This document shows positions 48,634-62,080 of a DNA stretch of 64,000 bases, one piece after another (the first letter of the stretch is position 1; each line of letters opens with the position of its first letter). The DNA comes from Welwitschia mirabilis (Eukaryota > Gnetophyta > Gnetopsida > Welwitschiales), in assembly GCA_051453625.1 (NCBI GenBank), contig JBOZIK010000001.1, positions 160,402,033-160,466,032 on the forward strand, in the 5' to 3' direction. The notes beneath the pieces were generated by a model, which saw only the letters and a program-made list of their open reading frames with translations, was not told where the DNA came from and ran no database searches. A program made the position numbers and the translations under genes.

Positions 48634-50250
48634 TGTTATATTCCACATTTTGTAATTTTTAATTAGTAAAGATAGTGACATAATTATGAGATATTCTAAA
48701 TTATGTAGTAAATTTTGATATCAAACTTTAATGAAAATCCATTTTTTAACTTTAATATGAATTAATGTAAAGCTTTATAATTAATAAAATATTATCTTTA
48801 TTATTCCAAAGAGATATTTTGAATTATTAGTACTCATAAGGTTACTTAATTAATTAGTCTTTATTTTGAATAATTTTAAATAATAATAATTATTATAAGA
48901 ATTTTAATACCAAATAAACCTATTTATGATTAGATAAGTCATATACATGGTTAAGTAGTTAATTCAAAAAATTTATGTAAAGGTGTAAAATAATAATCAA
49001 ATGTCTACAAAAAAGGTATATGACATCTTTATTTTAATTATCTATTTATGTGCCTTATTTAAATTTAAAAATTAAAAAAAATTACTTGGTAAACGTAAAA
49101 GAACAATAAGTAAGTAAAAAGTAAGAGTATTATATTCAATAATGACAATTTCTTACATTTGATTATGACATTTTCTTACATTCAATTATGATGTTGTTCT
49201 TATATTCAATTATGACATTTTCTTTTTATGATTTGTGTTGTTGATGTGATAGATTATGAAGAGTATAAACATGTGAATAAGGACATGCGCTCTTACCCAT
49301 AAACAAAAATAATAAATGAGTATAATCTATTATACTATGACTTTTATCCTTCTTAACATTTATGAAAGTACTTTATCCATAACATATTATTTTTCTTATT
49401 GTATTACATAGTAATTTTGAAATTGGCATCTATTTTTTTAATGCATTTTATGTATGCTTTGCATGAACAAGGACACTATAAAAGATGATGAAGGAACTAG
49501 CATGAGGAAATGATGCACATAATTAATCTTGCTTATTGAAGCAATAAAATTACTCATACAAATTAGATGAATGAGCATAAATAATATTCCTTTCTTTCAT
49601 ACATTACTTTCACTTCTTACACATACTCGTATAACTTCTTATTGATCAATGTTGTCACTAGGCCTTCATATGTTAATGTGACTTATACATAAGCTCATCT
49701 AACTTGTTATTAATTAATATTTTCATTGTCATTAATATGTTCATAAAACTTTCATATAAATTCAATTAAATTTTCATTAATCAATCCTTTCATTATCATT
49801 TATATGTCCATATCACTTTCATACAGGTCCATCCAACTTGTCATTAATCTATCTTATCAACTAAAAAAGGTTTCTTAACCATATGGATAACATGATGTGG
49901 ATGTTCTTTAACAGATTTTATTAAAGATATTTAGTATAAAAATTATCTATAAATATAACTCTCTTCTTTCTTCTTAAGCTAATATTATTTAATCACATTT
50001 ATTCTACCACAATTTCTTCTCAATCTTTCATTCTCTTGAGTGTGAAGTTAGAGCTTAAAGGTTGGAACTAGTATCTTAGAGCTTGGAAGCATGGAGCTAA
50101 AATATTAAAGCTTAAGACTTCATTAATCATGTTCAAGGATTATCAGTCTTTCTCAATTCAAGTAGCTTCCTTTTTTTTCCACAAGAAATTTAGCTTCATT
50201 TCTTACATTAGAGGTATACATACAATTGTAGCATTAATGTAGTATTTATA
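48634..50250 (+). repeat. 3' LTR of element J (right end approximate)
   Basis: It begins TGTTATATTCCACATTTTG straight after the purine tract. A TATA-like CTATAAATATAACTC at about 49949 would be the promoter, followed by a transcript-leader-like region. The right end could not be fixed and lies somewhere between about 50200 and 50600. No second copy with clear homology is present, except the possible relative starting at 4489. Confidence 0.55.
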
Positions 50251-51276
50251 TTTTCCTTTACCAGTAGCTAATACTAAGATAAGGAAGAGATTTGAGGTAT
50301 CTCTTTGTATGCTTAGTTTATAGTGATACTAATGGATATTTTCTCTTACATTATTATAGACTAAATAAGGAAGATAATTAAGGGATCTCTTAACATTCTT
50401 AGCTTTTATATGTCTAATGGATATTTTAGCAAAGTGACCAGGGGGTTCACTATAATTCTAAGGCTTATGGTATTTGATGCATTGTTTATTGTAATTTGAA
50501 TTTATATTACTTATAATTGTATTTTATATAATTTTAATACTAATTTTTATTATGAAATTTATTCATTTTATTAATTTTTATTTCTATAAATTAGTATGAG
50601 TTCTCTTGTCCTTAGTTTAGTCAAAGTTTACTTTTTCTAAAAAGTAAAGCATAACTTAAGAAAATTATTACTTATTTAATACTAAGTAAATATTTATAAG
50701 ATTTTTTATGTGGTATTATCATTATGTTATAATTTTAAAGTTTTAAAATAGTAATTTTTTAATGGTAAAATAATTTTGAAATTTTTTATGAAAATAATTC
50801 AAAAATTACAACAAAAAAATAGTAAGAAACGAGTCTTCATTTTTAGAATTAAAATAATGTTTTAAGTAAAACTTAAATAGTTCAACCTATATAACATTCA
50901 ATAATCTTTCTAGAATGTATTTATTTGTTTAAAAACACAAAGTAGATTAAAAGTTATGTCTATTTTAGAAAAGGGTATTATTTTAGCAACTTTAAACATT
51001 AGGTAGTCTTTATAGTCAAAGTTTGACCCTTTCAAATGCGTCTATACTAAATTAAGTTTAATAAAATTAGTTTCTAGAGACAACATGATGATTCTAGTTT
51101 AATAAAAATGAGTTTATTTTATTTTGTATTTTTAATTAATTAATTATAGATTTTTAGTTTTAATGCCTTTTAGAAACTAAGAAAATTTGTAAATAATTTT
51201 AATAATTATAACAACTTATTTAATGTAAATGTCCAATTATCCTAGATACTATGTATTATTTCTAATTAAATTACAT

Positions 51277-51323
<47 letters not shown>

Positions 51324-52650
51324 GGCTATGTATTAATATTTACACCCTTATTCTCGCATTTCAAGCATAAACATTAGGTTTATCTACTCAAAAATTCTAG
51401 AGATGTATAGCCTAATATCTTACCTTTATTAATGTTTCTTTTTAATAAAACATATATATGTATATTACTTATCTTTATTTTGATATAGATACTTATAATT
51501 TATAAAAGGGATTTATTAACTCAATACCATGCATGAAGCGGGTCATTAAAATAGAACTTGGATGTATTAATGTGTCTTATTTGAAAAGAATTACTATAAT
51601 GTAGAAAAATAAAGGGATATTTTATTCTATTTATTTTTACTTTATGCTTTGAAAGTGTCTTATTTGTTTTTCACATAAGATCAAAATGGTGCTTATTTAC
51701 TCTATTTTTCTTTGCTATGATTGTTTTTATAAAATAAATCCAATGATGATTAGAATTATTTTTACTAGGTAAACAATCTACCAAATCTCTAAATAATTGT
51801 ATGCTTGCATTTATATAGTGTATTCATTCCACTAACTCAAGATAATCTTAATAATTATTTATCCTTATATTTGGATTTCATCATTAAAGTGAATTACATT
51901 ATAATTTTATTTATAAACCCTTTTATAAGTAAACTTAATAATCACTCTCCTATCTTAGACATGCCTTTATTTACTTCGAGTTTATATCTAAAGCTCTTGA
52001 TATCAAATGATTATGTTGCATCATATTGAGGTGCTTCAAGAAAGTAGGAATCATTCATAAGTATGTGTCCACCTTACATATTATTTGTCACTTATACTTG
52101 GGAAATATTAAGGTGAATTTTAAGCCTATAGAGTTGAGCCCAACCATGTCTATATAGTCTAGAACATCAAGTTGAATCAACTCATATCTAGAGAATGGCC
52201 AAATATTAAGTTAGAACTGTCTTAATGGGAATGAAAACATTCTATTATATTGATTGGGAACTATCTTAAAACTTATCCATTGTATGTGATAAAACAAGTT
52301 GACATCTCATGAACTTTATAGAAGATTTTTTTATGTTCTGAAAAAAAAGTTAGAAATAAATATAGGACATAATTTTAACATCATTATTATATGCAAATCA
52401 AAAGGTTCTATAGTTAATTACTAATTACATTATTTAAAGTCTTATAATTTTTTAACAAGGTTCAAATAGAAATTATGCATCTTAGTTAATAATGTATAAA
52501 AATTTATGCTTAATGGGATAATAAAAGTAAATATGTAATATAAAACTCTTATGCCTTATAACTACTTGAGTAAAGTATTCAATAATTAAACTAAACAAAT
52601 TCTTAAATCATTAGCACATACAATAAACAAGAAAAACAAAACATTCCTAT
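50251..52650. other. AT-rich sequence without recognised genes
   Basis: No frame longer than about 75 codons and no family motif on either strand. Contains the (ATT)n repeat at 51279-51321. Confidence 0.4.
51279..51321. repeat. (ATT)n trinucleotide microsatellite
   Basis: About 14 uninterrupted ATT/TTA units in otherwise AT-rich sequence. Confidence 0.95.
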
Positions 52651-52659
52651 ACTTTATGA

Positions 52660-52940
52660 ACCAAATCCTAAAAGTCTTAAAAACCTTAGAAAAATTTAGA
52701 ATAGTCAAAATGATGATACCCAAGTCATATCCTTTAAGAATGGGAAAGAAAATAATGAGGACTTAAAGGATGAGTAATCATTAGGGGATGACCACTTACT
52801 TGATAAGAGTCTTACATTTAAAGAGAGTTACACATCTGAAAATGAATTATGTAGTAATTCTTGTGAGAAGAAGAAAAAGAAAAAAGAATCCACACTTGAT
52901 CCCTTATATGTTGAAACTTTTCCTTCTTTTTGACATCCTC
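52660..52940 (+). pseudogene. Coding-like acidic/lysine-rich fragment
   Basis: One plus-strand frame reads NPKSLKNLRKI, NSQNDDTQVISFKNGKENNE, DDHLLDKSLTFKESYTSE and CEKKKKKKESTLDPLYVETF with only two in-frame stops before a final TGA. The composition (acidic, then a Lys run, then TLDPLYVETFPSF) resembles the low-complexity linker of a gypsy gag or pol polyprotein. No domain is identifiable. By position it could belong to the internal part of element E. Confidence 0.3.
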
Positions 52941-55397
52941 ACAACTAGTTTCTATTTTATCTTTATATTTTAATGAAGATGCAAGATTTAATAAGAAAAA
53001 TAAACCTTCCTTAGATTTGGAACCATCTTCTAAGGATTCTTTCAGTGAGAAATCACTTTGTCTAGTGGTTTCAACTCAATTTTATCTTTCCTTAAGATGA
53101 TGTTTGCTAAGAATTATTAAGAAATCATAAACAAGATAAAGGATGGAAAATTTCAAACCTTAAGCATATAAATGTTGATACTTGTATTTATTTTCTTTAA
53201 AATTTTATTAACTCATGTAAAAAATCTATATGGATTTCCTCCTTACTTATGATCCATTCTCCACCCTTTGCTTTAATGCTCTGAAGCCATAAATACTTCA
53301 CAAGCTTAACCTTTCACTCATACATTACTTTGAAAAATTATTTTGTTGAAAATTTTAGTTTCTATATTAAATTTTTCTATTAGATTAAATTTAGTATGTG
53401 TAAGTCATTCCATAATGAAATTAATGTCTAACATCTCTTCTATAGAACCATCTAAGTACTACCATTTCTTCAACCATCACTTAATCCATTACAATTGGAA
53501 AAATTCAAAATTCACCCATTTCATAGGATAAGTCATCACTACCTTAAGCCTTATCACCCTCCTCTTTCATCATGATATTACTTCATAAGGCTCATAGACC
53601 ACCCATCTTGTTTATTATACTATGAATTTATAAGACTTACTGATCCTAAGTAGTGATCTTTTCACATAAATAAAAATAAGAGATATTCATCATTCCATGA
53701 TTTTTTTTGAGATTAGGTGGATCCTTGATTTTCAATATTAAGTTATCTTTATTCTTAATTTATTTTATTAAGTTTTGCATTTATTTCATGTCTTCAATTT
53801 GGATTTAAGAAAATAACATGTGGTTTTTCTACTTTGAAGATGTTTCATTCTTTTAGACATCTATATATATATACATAAAATAAGTCAAACCAAAAGAAAA
53901 ATAAAATATCTTCTCTAAAGGCACATAGTCTTTTTGATTAATTCAATTAGGTTTAATTAAATACATTAGGGCTATCGATGCTAGCTATAAATTCATTTCT
54001 AATGATTCATTTTTAATAGATTTAACCACATCAAGGCTATAAATACTTGTTGGTAATGAAACACTAACTTCTTCATGTACAACATGTCTAACTCTATTGG
54101 AAAAAGATTCCACAACAATGAACTCTTAATATGGCTAAATGCTTAAAAGATGTCACTTATGATTGTGGATGGGTAATATTGAAAACAAATTAAGTTGGGA
54201 TTGGATACTTTTTATGAAATACTTATTTTAATGTTTAGTACTTAATATTTTTTTAACTACTATTGAATTGCATAAATTTACCTTATTGATGTCTGACCTT
54301 GATTTTACTTAGATTTATATTTAATCAAACTTTTTCTAATATTAATGATTTATTTTTGTAGTCTTTTTTATTCATAGCATTCATGGTAGAAAGTTAGTTG
54401 CATTTTTATTTACTTAATTTCCATTCATTTCACTATACCATTACACATGCATTCATACTTTCATCTCTATGAAAAAGTATAACTAAAGGTACATCTATAT
54501 TTCTTGTGATAAAATATTTCCTTCCATGAGTCACATAGAACCAAGTTTGTATAAAATATCATTGCAATTAATGATCTTTGGGATCTAATTTTATTGGATT
54601 CGTATGCATCTTAAGCTTTTTGTCATTTTCTCACCTTATTTGTTATGATTTTGTAGCCACTACATTCTCACTTGTTTAGTATTCCAAGTTTAATAGCATT
54701 TGCCATAGAAAGTTGATGTCACCATAAGATATCACTAGTGCCACCATCAAACTCTTTCTATTCACCTTATATTTTCTTACATAGCTTTTTGTTTAAATAC
54801 ACAATCATCTTAGGTCATTTGTATATCATTATATTTTATAGAAATAGACTATAACTTTGTTTTTATCCATTTTCTATTTCATTTTGACACTTTTTTCATC
54901 ATTTTTATTTTCATCTTCTTATTTAGTTATAGTTATTATTCCTATTAAGTTTTCTTCTTTCATTTTTTCTACCACTTCCATCTATAACAATCATTTGTGA
55001 AACCTTATCACTCAGTAAATTTTTATACATTTTCCTTTTAATTCAAACATCTCTTTAGTAGTTTCTTTCTCATGCATTATAGTTTTCTTTTGTATTGTTT
55101 TTTGATTTTTCTAGTTTTAATAAAATGACATATGATGAAAAATTTTGTCTAAGGATGTATCAACATGTTCTTAAAAATTATATTAAAATTTTCTGTCTTT
55201 CTAAACTTTAAGAATAAAATTTAATTTTAGCTAAGGGATATGGCATTTTCGGTTTTCAAAGAATTTTTCTAATTTTAATGTTTTATTTTTTAAAAATTAG
55301 TTAAAAAACTTCAAAAGTTATTTCCTTCTCATACTTGAACATTTTTTTTTAGCATTTTCCATTTTTACTAAAGTTTGGTAAAAGTCTAGTTGGAGGA
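52941..55397. other. AT-rich sequence left of LTR D2, no gene identified
   Basis: T-rich on the plus strand with short frames only. It would be the 3' internal region of element E if the LTR at 55398 is E's 3' LTR. The last bases before the LTR, AGTTGGAGGA (55388-55397), look like a polypurine tract. Confidence 0.4.
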
Positions 55398-55710
55398 TGT
55401 AATAACATGTAGAAATTGACATTCAAAACAAGTATATTAGATTAATTTAGCTTAATAGAAGATATTAAAATTACTATTTTATCATAAAATTATTATTTTA
55501 TCATTTTAAACATAATTTGTATACTTATGCATTTCCCCATAATAAGTTTAACTAATTTTCTACATTCTGAATAACATATCAAAAGTTGGAGATAATTCAA
55601 CTTAAAACATTGGAATAACTGATTTCTTAGAATATAATATCTTAAAGGATACATTCTAGGGTCATCTTGAAGATGTGATCAATTTCCACTTATGGGTTAG
55701 ATAATCAAAA
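55398..55710 (+). repeat. LTR D2, left part (split by a LINE)
   Basis: It begins TGTAATAACATGTAGAAATT and matches D1 (10706 onward) through ATTAGATTAATTTAG, CATTTTAAACATAA, ACATATCAAAAGTTGGAGAT and the 'TTTCCACTT-TGGGTTAG' block. The match stops at about 55710, where LINE sequence starts; it resumes near 62080. An adjacent purine-rich AGTTGGAGGA on the left suggests a 3' LTR. Confidence 0.65.
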
Positions 55711-56139
55711 TTTTTTTAAATAATAAGAATAAGAGAGAAATGATTTCAAAGAGAGAATAAAGTGGAGTAAAGAAAAGGTCTTAAGGATAGATTTCTTATG
55801 TTTAGTTGAATGGAAGAATTAGTTTCCATGCTATTGCATGTTAAAGTAAGCTATTTTCATGCGAAATAATTAGAGGAATAAAAAGGAAAGACTGTAAACT
55901 ATGTTCATAAAGTAAAGTTTCTAGCAATGGTAAAGAAGACAGTTCAAGAGTGATAGTATTAGGGAATATTATTAAGACCAAGGAATAAGTGATGTCAGAG
56001 GTAGTAAATTTATTCAAAGTTTACTATAACCTAGAATCATTAAAATGGAAGGAGACCAAGCACTAGTCAAAGGTGGGGCTACACTTCCTTCAGGTTTAGA
56101 AGTGAACTACTCCATAAGGTAAGGCCATGACGTTCTCTA

Positions 56140-56880
56140 TATTGATTTTTTTTAAAAAAAAGGTATTTTTAAGATTAGAGTACCACAAAACACTTGTAAC
56201 AGTAGAGGATCATTTCAAATCTATCTTAGTAGGATATTTTCTATTGATGAGGCCTAGACAAAACCTAGAGATGGTTAGAACATGGATAGTAATGAATTAA
56301 ACCAAAATAGGATTAGTTTATATCATTGCATTTGTAAAGAATGTCATGCTATTTAATTTAGAGTTTAAGAAGGATTTAAACATAGTTTTGTTAAGACGGC
56401 CATAATTTTTTAGGACAAGAAGTTTAACCTTGGCATAGTGCCACCCTAGAAAAAGATTTTAATAAGATCTTTCAAAAGATTCTAATTTAAGTAAAGCTAA
56501 GAAAGTGAATTTAACCTTATGGAATCATAAATTTATTTAAGAGCTACCTATAAAATTTGAAGAGGTGATAAAAATAAACCCTATTATAATCAAGGATTCA
56601 ATATTATTACTTGTTAGTTTCTACACCTAGATAGTCATTAAACTAACTTGGAACCTGAGAAGGTTTGAAATATTGCATGGTTTTAGATTTGGTAAAGTAG
56701 AGGTGGTGTATGAAAACATACTTCCATCCTATAATCTGTGCTATATGATAGAACATTTAAAAAGGTTTTACCCATTAAATAAAGATAAAATTTATGATAA
56801 GTATGGTAGAAAAGGATACTCGGGAAGAGCTATCAAACAAAATAATGCTAAAAGTGTAATAAATTTGAACATACTTTAAG
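56140..56880 (+). pseudogene. LINE ORF1: nucleic-acid-binding protein
   Basis: Plus-strand frame: FKKKVFLRLEYHKTL, then ILVGYFLLMRPRQNLEMVRT and NLEFKKDLNIVLLRRP, the N-terminal domain typical of plant L1 ORF1 (consensus 'LVG-F---RP---VR-W' and 'L-GGPW'). The second half, open at 56673-56879, reads HGFRFGKVEVVYENILPSY, then NLCYMIEHLKRFYPLNKD, which corresponds to '-V-YE-LP--C--CG--GH----C'. The zinc knuckle is degenerate: only the first Cys of NLCYMIEH and its His remain, and CP is now YP. ORF1 would bind the element's RNA. Confidence 0.75.
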
Positions 56881-58480
56881 TGAATTTAGGATTAAAAAAT
56901 ACAAAGAGAAATTTTAAATAATGACAAAAAGCATAAGAAAGTCCCTAATCCTTGATTAGATGAGGTTTAAAAATAGGAGAACTAATAATAGTAGTATAAC
57001 TACAAGGAAGTGAATAGTAAGGATAAGGATCCTAACTATTCATAATAGGTTTAGAAGATGGTTAATAAGTTTATCCCTCTTTTTAGTAGAAAATAAAATA
57101 AATCTAGATTAAACTCTAAATATGATAGTTTAAAATAAATAAAAGCCTTCACAAGGATAAAAACACCCCTTATAGGGGTGAGAATAAGAAAGAAAACAAA
57201 TGAAAATATTATTACTGGGTTATAAAGGACTTTAATAGATATCTCAAGAAAATTCCTTAACAATAAAAATAAATGAATATAGTAAACAAGAATATCAAAG
57301 GCATGAAAGTTGCCTCTAAAATATAAGTGTTGGAAGATTTTTTTTTTTTTTTATAGACATAAAGTTGAAGTCATTGGCATACAAGAGATAAAAATTCAGA
57401 GAAATAATAACCTAATTACCTTAATTAGGAAGTAGAACATAAAGTAGATACCCAACTATGAAAATATCAAAAAATCCTAATGTTGTTAAAAAATAAAATA
57501 AGTTATACTAGGATAAGAAAGAATAGGTGATACTAAATTATAATAGTATAAAATTGGTTATTAGTCATATTTATATGCTATAAAGAATGATAGTAAAGAA
57601 TAAACTCTAGAAACAAATTTAGAAGAAGGTTAGGATTAGGAAATGCATCATTATAGAAATTATAACTAGACCTAATATAAATGGAAGAAATAAGAGGAAA
57701 GCCAGTGATCAAACATAAGAGTGAAAGAGCTAGAGTGGTTTATAAACTCCTTAGAGATAATTAGATTACTAATTCATTAAGTTTAATTAACTTAATCAAA
57801 TATAATAAAATAAAAATACTAGATCTTATCAAGGATTGTAGAGTCATGATTTTAATTGAGCTATTTAGAAAAATGAATTAGATGCTAATAGGAAAAGGAA
57901 TATGGTATTTAGTCACAGACTAATCATCCTTTTCTAAGAGAATATGAATAGGAAATTCAATTTCACATTTAAGACCATATGACTTCAAGAAGAAGAAAGA
58001 GATTAATTCATAGAAAAGAAATAGAGTGAAGACAAGACAAATATATTTAAGAATATTTAAGAATCTACAACCAAATCTCTAGAAGATGAAGGGTTCACTT
58101 AAGGAATAGAGAAGATCTTAGGGACAAATTTCAATAAAAGGAAAAACTAAAGTAGGAAATTTAAAAAATCTAGTAAAATTAAGATGAAGAAGAAGAATCA
58201 TAAAAAGATTTATGTTAACTCTTAAAAAAAAAAAAAGATTTTACTAGCATCAAAGAGCCTACATAAACTAGCTAAAGCATAAATATGGACATACCAAGTA
58301 CTTTTTCAATATTGTAGACTCAAGAAGATAAGAATACATGATAAAGATAGTCCTTTAGAATAATATACTCTACAAGGATGAGGAAGTTATCAAAGCCTTT
58401 ATAGATAATCTTAAGAAGCTATGGAAGGATATAAAGTGTTGAGTTCCTTTACATGATAGAATGTAGCTTGATAGTGGAAG
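56881..58480 (+). pseudogene. LINE ORF2, N-terminal (endonuclease-side) region
   Basis: By position between ORF1 and RT this should encode the AP-type endonuclease and linker. I cannot read the endonuclease motifs with confidence; frames are badly broken. The last part is recognisable as RT-proximal: ILYKDEEVIKAFIDNLKKLW (about 58355-58415), matching the stretch before the RT fingers in plant L1 ORF2. A T run occurs at 57337-57352. Confidence 0.45.
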
Positions 58481-59640
58481 TTTCTCCTGGAGTAGATAAG
58501 AAAGTCTAAAAGGTTCTAAAGGGATGAATCTTAATAATAGCCTAGGTCTAGATGGGTAAATAGTAGAATCTTTCTTAAAATACTAGAAATATATAGGAAT
58601 ATTGGTCAAAAACACATTTAATTAGGTGATAAGAAGGCTATTCCTTATGTTTGAAATAAACACTTATATTACTATAATCCCAAAAAAGAATAAAGCTACA
58701 AAAGTAAATGACTAGTCTATAATATAATTTATACATTATTTTTAAATACCTCAGTAATTAGAATTCATTCTCACTTAAAGGACATTATGAGATTAAACTA
58801 GGTAGTTTCTTAAAAGATCATGACATCCTAAACTAGCTAATTTTTAACCATGAGGTATTTTAACCTATTAATAAAAAAAGCAAAAGGGCTTATACTTTAA
58901 AACTTTACATTAAAAAAACCTATGCTACAGCATACTAGAGTTTCTTAATGCACATGTTAAGGATTGAAGGTTTTTTCCCTCAAAGTTTATTAGACTAATT
59001 TTACAAATCCAAAGAATAGATAAATTCATGTTAAAAGTCAATCAAAATATACATGGCTCTTTTAGATCTAGTAGGTGTCTATAATAGGAAGGTCCCCTCT
59101 TTTCTTTTTTTTTAATTATATTCTTAAATATTTTATAATACTACATTTATTAAGAGGAGTTAAAGGGCTTACTATTCATGATTTTAATGTTTTGTTAATT
59201 CATTTTGCAAATGATTATCATTTTATCAGAGGTAAATGCCTAACAAATTAGAGCTATAAAGAAATGTTTGGAAAAATTCACTAGTAAGTCAAGTCTTAAG
59301 ATTAGACAAAAAAATGTAGGATTTACTACTTTAATACTTCGACCATTATTAAGAAAAGCATTGAACAAACTTTAAAAATCATAAACAGGGTAGAAATGGA
59401 TTTATATCTAGGAGTTTCCATGTTTAAATGGAAAACTAGTGCATCATGAAAGATCTATTATTAAAAGTAAAAAGGAGATGCATCTCATGAACTCTAATAT
59501 TTCTCTCAAGTAAAGGGATAATTATTATTACAAATACCATTTTATCCACTATTGTAAAATATATTAATTCTTGTAAAGTATTACTAGAAAAAGTTATAAA
59601 AAAAAAAAAAACTTCCATCTAGAATAAAAGTTTTCATATA
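58481..59640 (+). pseudogene. LINE ORF2 reverse transcriptase
   Basis: At 58533-58556 NNSLGLDG matches the L1 'N-SPGPDG' block, followed by ESFLKY and IPKKNKATKVND. The palm region at about 58930-59100 reads EFLNAHVKD, RFFPSKFIRLILQIQRIDKF and NQNIHGSFRSSRCL, then EGPLFSFFLIIFLNIL, matching 'GLRQGDPLSPFLF'. The catalytic block at 59204-59215 is FAND where the family has FADD: Asp became Asn through GAT to AAT. EMDLYLGVSMFKWKTS near 59395 matches 'YLGVPL' of the thumb. RT would copy LINE RNA at a nicked target. Confidence 0.85.
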
Positions 59641-62080
59641 GTATTTTGGGAAGAGATAGCTAGATCATTAGAAGAAAGGAGATAGGGGATCTAAGATGTA
59701 AAAGAAAACATTTTCTTAGCAAAGATTAAACTTAGTATTAAGCTAAAATCAAGGGGGGAAATGCCTTAGAAAAAATATTAAAAAGGAAGTATGAGAGGTG
59801 ATATTTGAGGTGGAGGGATTTCCTCTTTTAGAAGGCTCTATATAAGGGAAGAGAAAAATTAGAAAAAAAAATCTTAACTTAATCAATTGATAAAGAAAAC
59901 ATCCCTTTTCAACAATATAATTTCAAATATCTAAATGGAATTTTAAAGTTTACAATTACAAGAGAATAGCTAAAAAGAATTATGAGGAGAAAACTTGACA
60001 TAATCAAATGGGGGTGAAGGAGAAGGTGGAAGGAGGAAGTCAAGGTGTAAAGGAAAGGAGGGAATGAAAAAAATTAAAGCAATAATATCTTTCTTAAAGG
60101 AATTTTTTAGAGTTATTAATCTATCATCTAATACAAAAGATTCATAACTAATTGATGATGATAGTATTTCTATGAAAACAATTTTAATTAAAATGTAGAA
60201 CATTAATAAATGCATGTAGACACCTTAAGGAAATGCATTATGAGGAAATATATGGTTTTCAAATGAATAATCCTAAAAAATAGAGTACCAGTAACAACTA
60301 TACTTAGGTACAATGAATTAAAAGTATCAAAGGATTGTTTAGCATGCCAAAGTGCTAAAATGATGTAGCATTTGTTTTAGGACTACCCTTTTACATCTAA
60401 ATCTTTGAGGATAGTGGATAGAAAAGTCACTTTAATGAGATTCCTCCTTACAACTCACAAAGGACATAAAAAGATGTTGTGGTTTATTTGGTAAGCATAA
60501 AATAATTACATCTTTTTCGGCTTAATATCTATCACATGAGAAATGTTAATAATTATTAAGAGAAAGATTAAATATTTTTATATGGTAAAAAGAATGGGAA
60601 ATCACCTTCATCATGAGCTACATGGATTATGTAAAGTATAGAAATAATACAAAATTATGGCATAATATACCATAGATGGAATAAGAACTAGTGGTTGAGC
60701 TCAAGGATAACCTAAGTTTTACTCTTCAAAAGTGATAATGAGATAAAATCTAGTAATGGATAGGATCCAATTCTAGTTACTCCATATTTGATTTTCATAA
60801 GTCATGGATTTGAGAGAGGAGGAAGAGTTGGTACTTATTTCTTTCATGGACATGTAGATGTAGACTACTTCTTTAGGTGGAGAATACCTAAGAATGCAAA
60901 AAGGTACATTTGTAACATGGAACTGAAATAGCCTTGAGTTCTTGTAACCAAGTTTATAAATAGGATTATTATCTAAGACAAAAATCACACAAAGCTTAGA
61001 GATCTTTATTTTATCTTCTTTAGTTTTTTAAGGGGAAAGGAGGCTCAATTTAATATTTTCTTCATTAAAAATTTAAGGGAAAAATTATGGTAAGCACTTA
61101 AGCCTTATTTTCAAGATTATGAATTTCTTACAAGACAAAGTAGTAGAGGGTAAGAAAATGCATAAAAGGCATTAGGGAAATTCCAATGATGAAAATAGCA
61201 TGAGCTAAAGAAATATTAATGGTAGGCAAAAAAGCATTTCCTTAGAATTCCAAGGATCTAGCAAGGTCTAGTGAGAATAGGAATTATAAAAATGTGAGTT
61301 AGAGTAGAAAAGGACCTTGATCCTAAGCCAAAAGACTAGCATCAGAGGGAAGATTTTAAAGACATGCATGTAGCATTAATTAGTCTAGATTTATAGTCAT
61401 CAACAATAATGAGATTAATGAGGAGTCTAATGTTCATCCAAATGAGCAGCAATAGGACCCTAGAAGGGATTAACCTAAGTAAGCCATCTAAGAGTAATTA
61501 AATAATTTTAATGACAATGATAATTTTTAGGATGAGAAAGATGGAAGTGAGGAGAAGAAAGCCAAGCATGATGCAAGAAATTAGTTCTCAAAATAAATAT
61601 ACTATTAATCATTTTTGGAAGTTAACCATAAGCGTTAAGATAAGACATCATTTTGACCCATAAAAAGCTATTCTTCAAGTGACACATGAACAAAATAATC
61701 ATAGAAGAGTAGAAACAACTATAAAAATAGCAGAGATAAAAAACATAAAGGATTTTCTAGTGAACATAAAGGATTTTCTTGCTTACCCAAACACACAAAG
61801 AACCTACAGTGAGAAATTCTTTGATTAGCTAGTTAACAAATATGTAAGGTTCTTTAATTAACCTTCTTTCTTGACTACATTTATTTATGATGCCTTATTT
61901 TTTCTATTATTTAGTAGGATTTTAATCTAAATTTTATGGTTTTGGGATTGTTTTAGATAATCTAGAAATTAGTTTTTATAGGAAATTTAATAATGATTCT
62001 CTTGTCCTTTTTGTTTTAATAAGAAGGAAACTTTTTTAAGGGGGAGGAAAGTTCTCTGTTGTTATATAGACAGCCTAGTA
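59641..62080 (+). pseudogene. LINE ORF2 C-terminal region and 3' end
   Basis: Just after RT, EEIARSLEERR and FLAKIKLSIKLKSRGEMP (59650-59765) fit the 'W--IC-PK--GGLG---L---N-ALL-K' linker. Around 60480-60640 a fragment with VVVYLVSIK and HLFRLNIYHMRN sits where the zinc-binding reverse transcriptase C-terminal domain belongs, but its Cys/His pattern cannot be confirmed. The rest is decayed sequence with no clear motif. Confidence 0.45.

Larger units (their letters stand above)
55711..62080 (+). mobile_element. L1-type LINE inserted in LTR D2
   Basis: It contains a plant-type LINE ORF1 (56140-56880) followed by ORF2 with reverse transcriptase (58530-59640). It interrupts an LTR whose intact copy is at 10706-11882, so the boundaries are known to within a few tens of bases. 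No clear poly(A) tail or target duplication could be read at the right edge. Stops and the catalytic change described below make it inactive. Confidence 0.75.

Noticed and set aside
51279-51321. Direct ATT repeats as a CRISPR-like array
   Set aside because: Simple trinucleotide repeat without spacers, in a plant genome.
60773-60988. Minus-strand frame of 71 codons near the LINE 3' end
   Set aside because: Lies opposite the LINE's decayed C-terminal region and shows no family signature.
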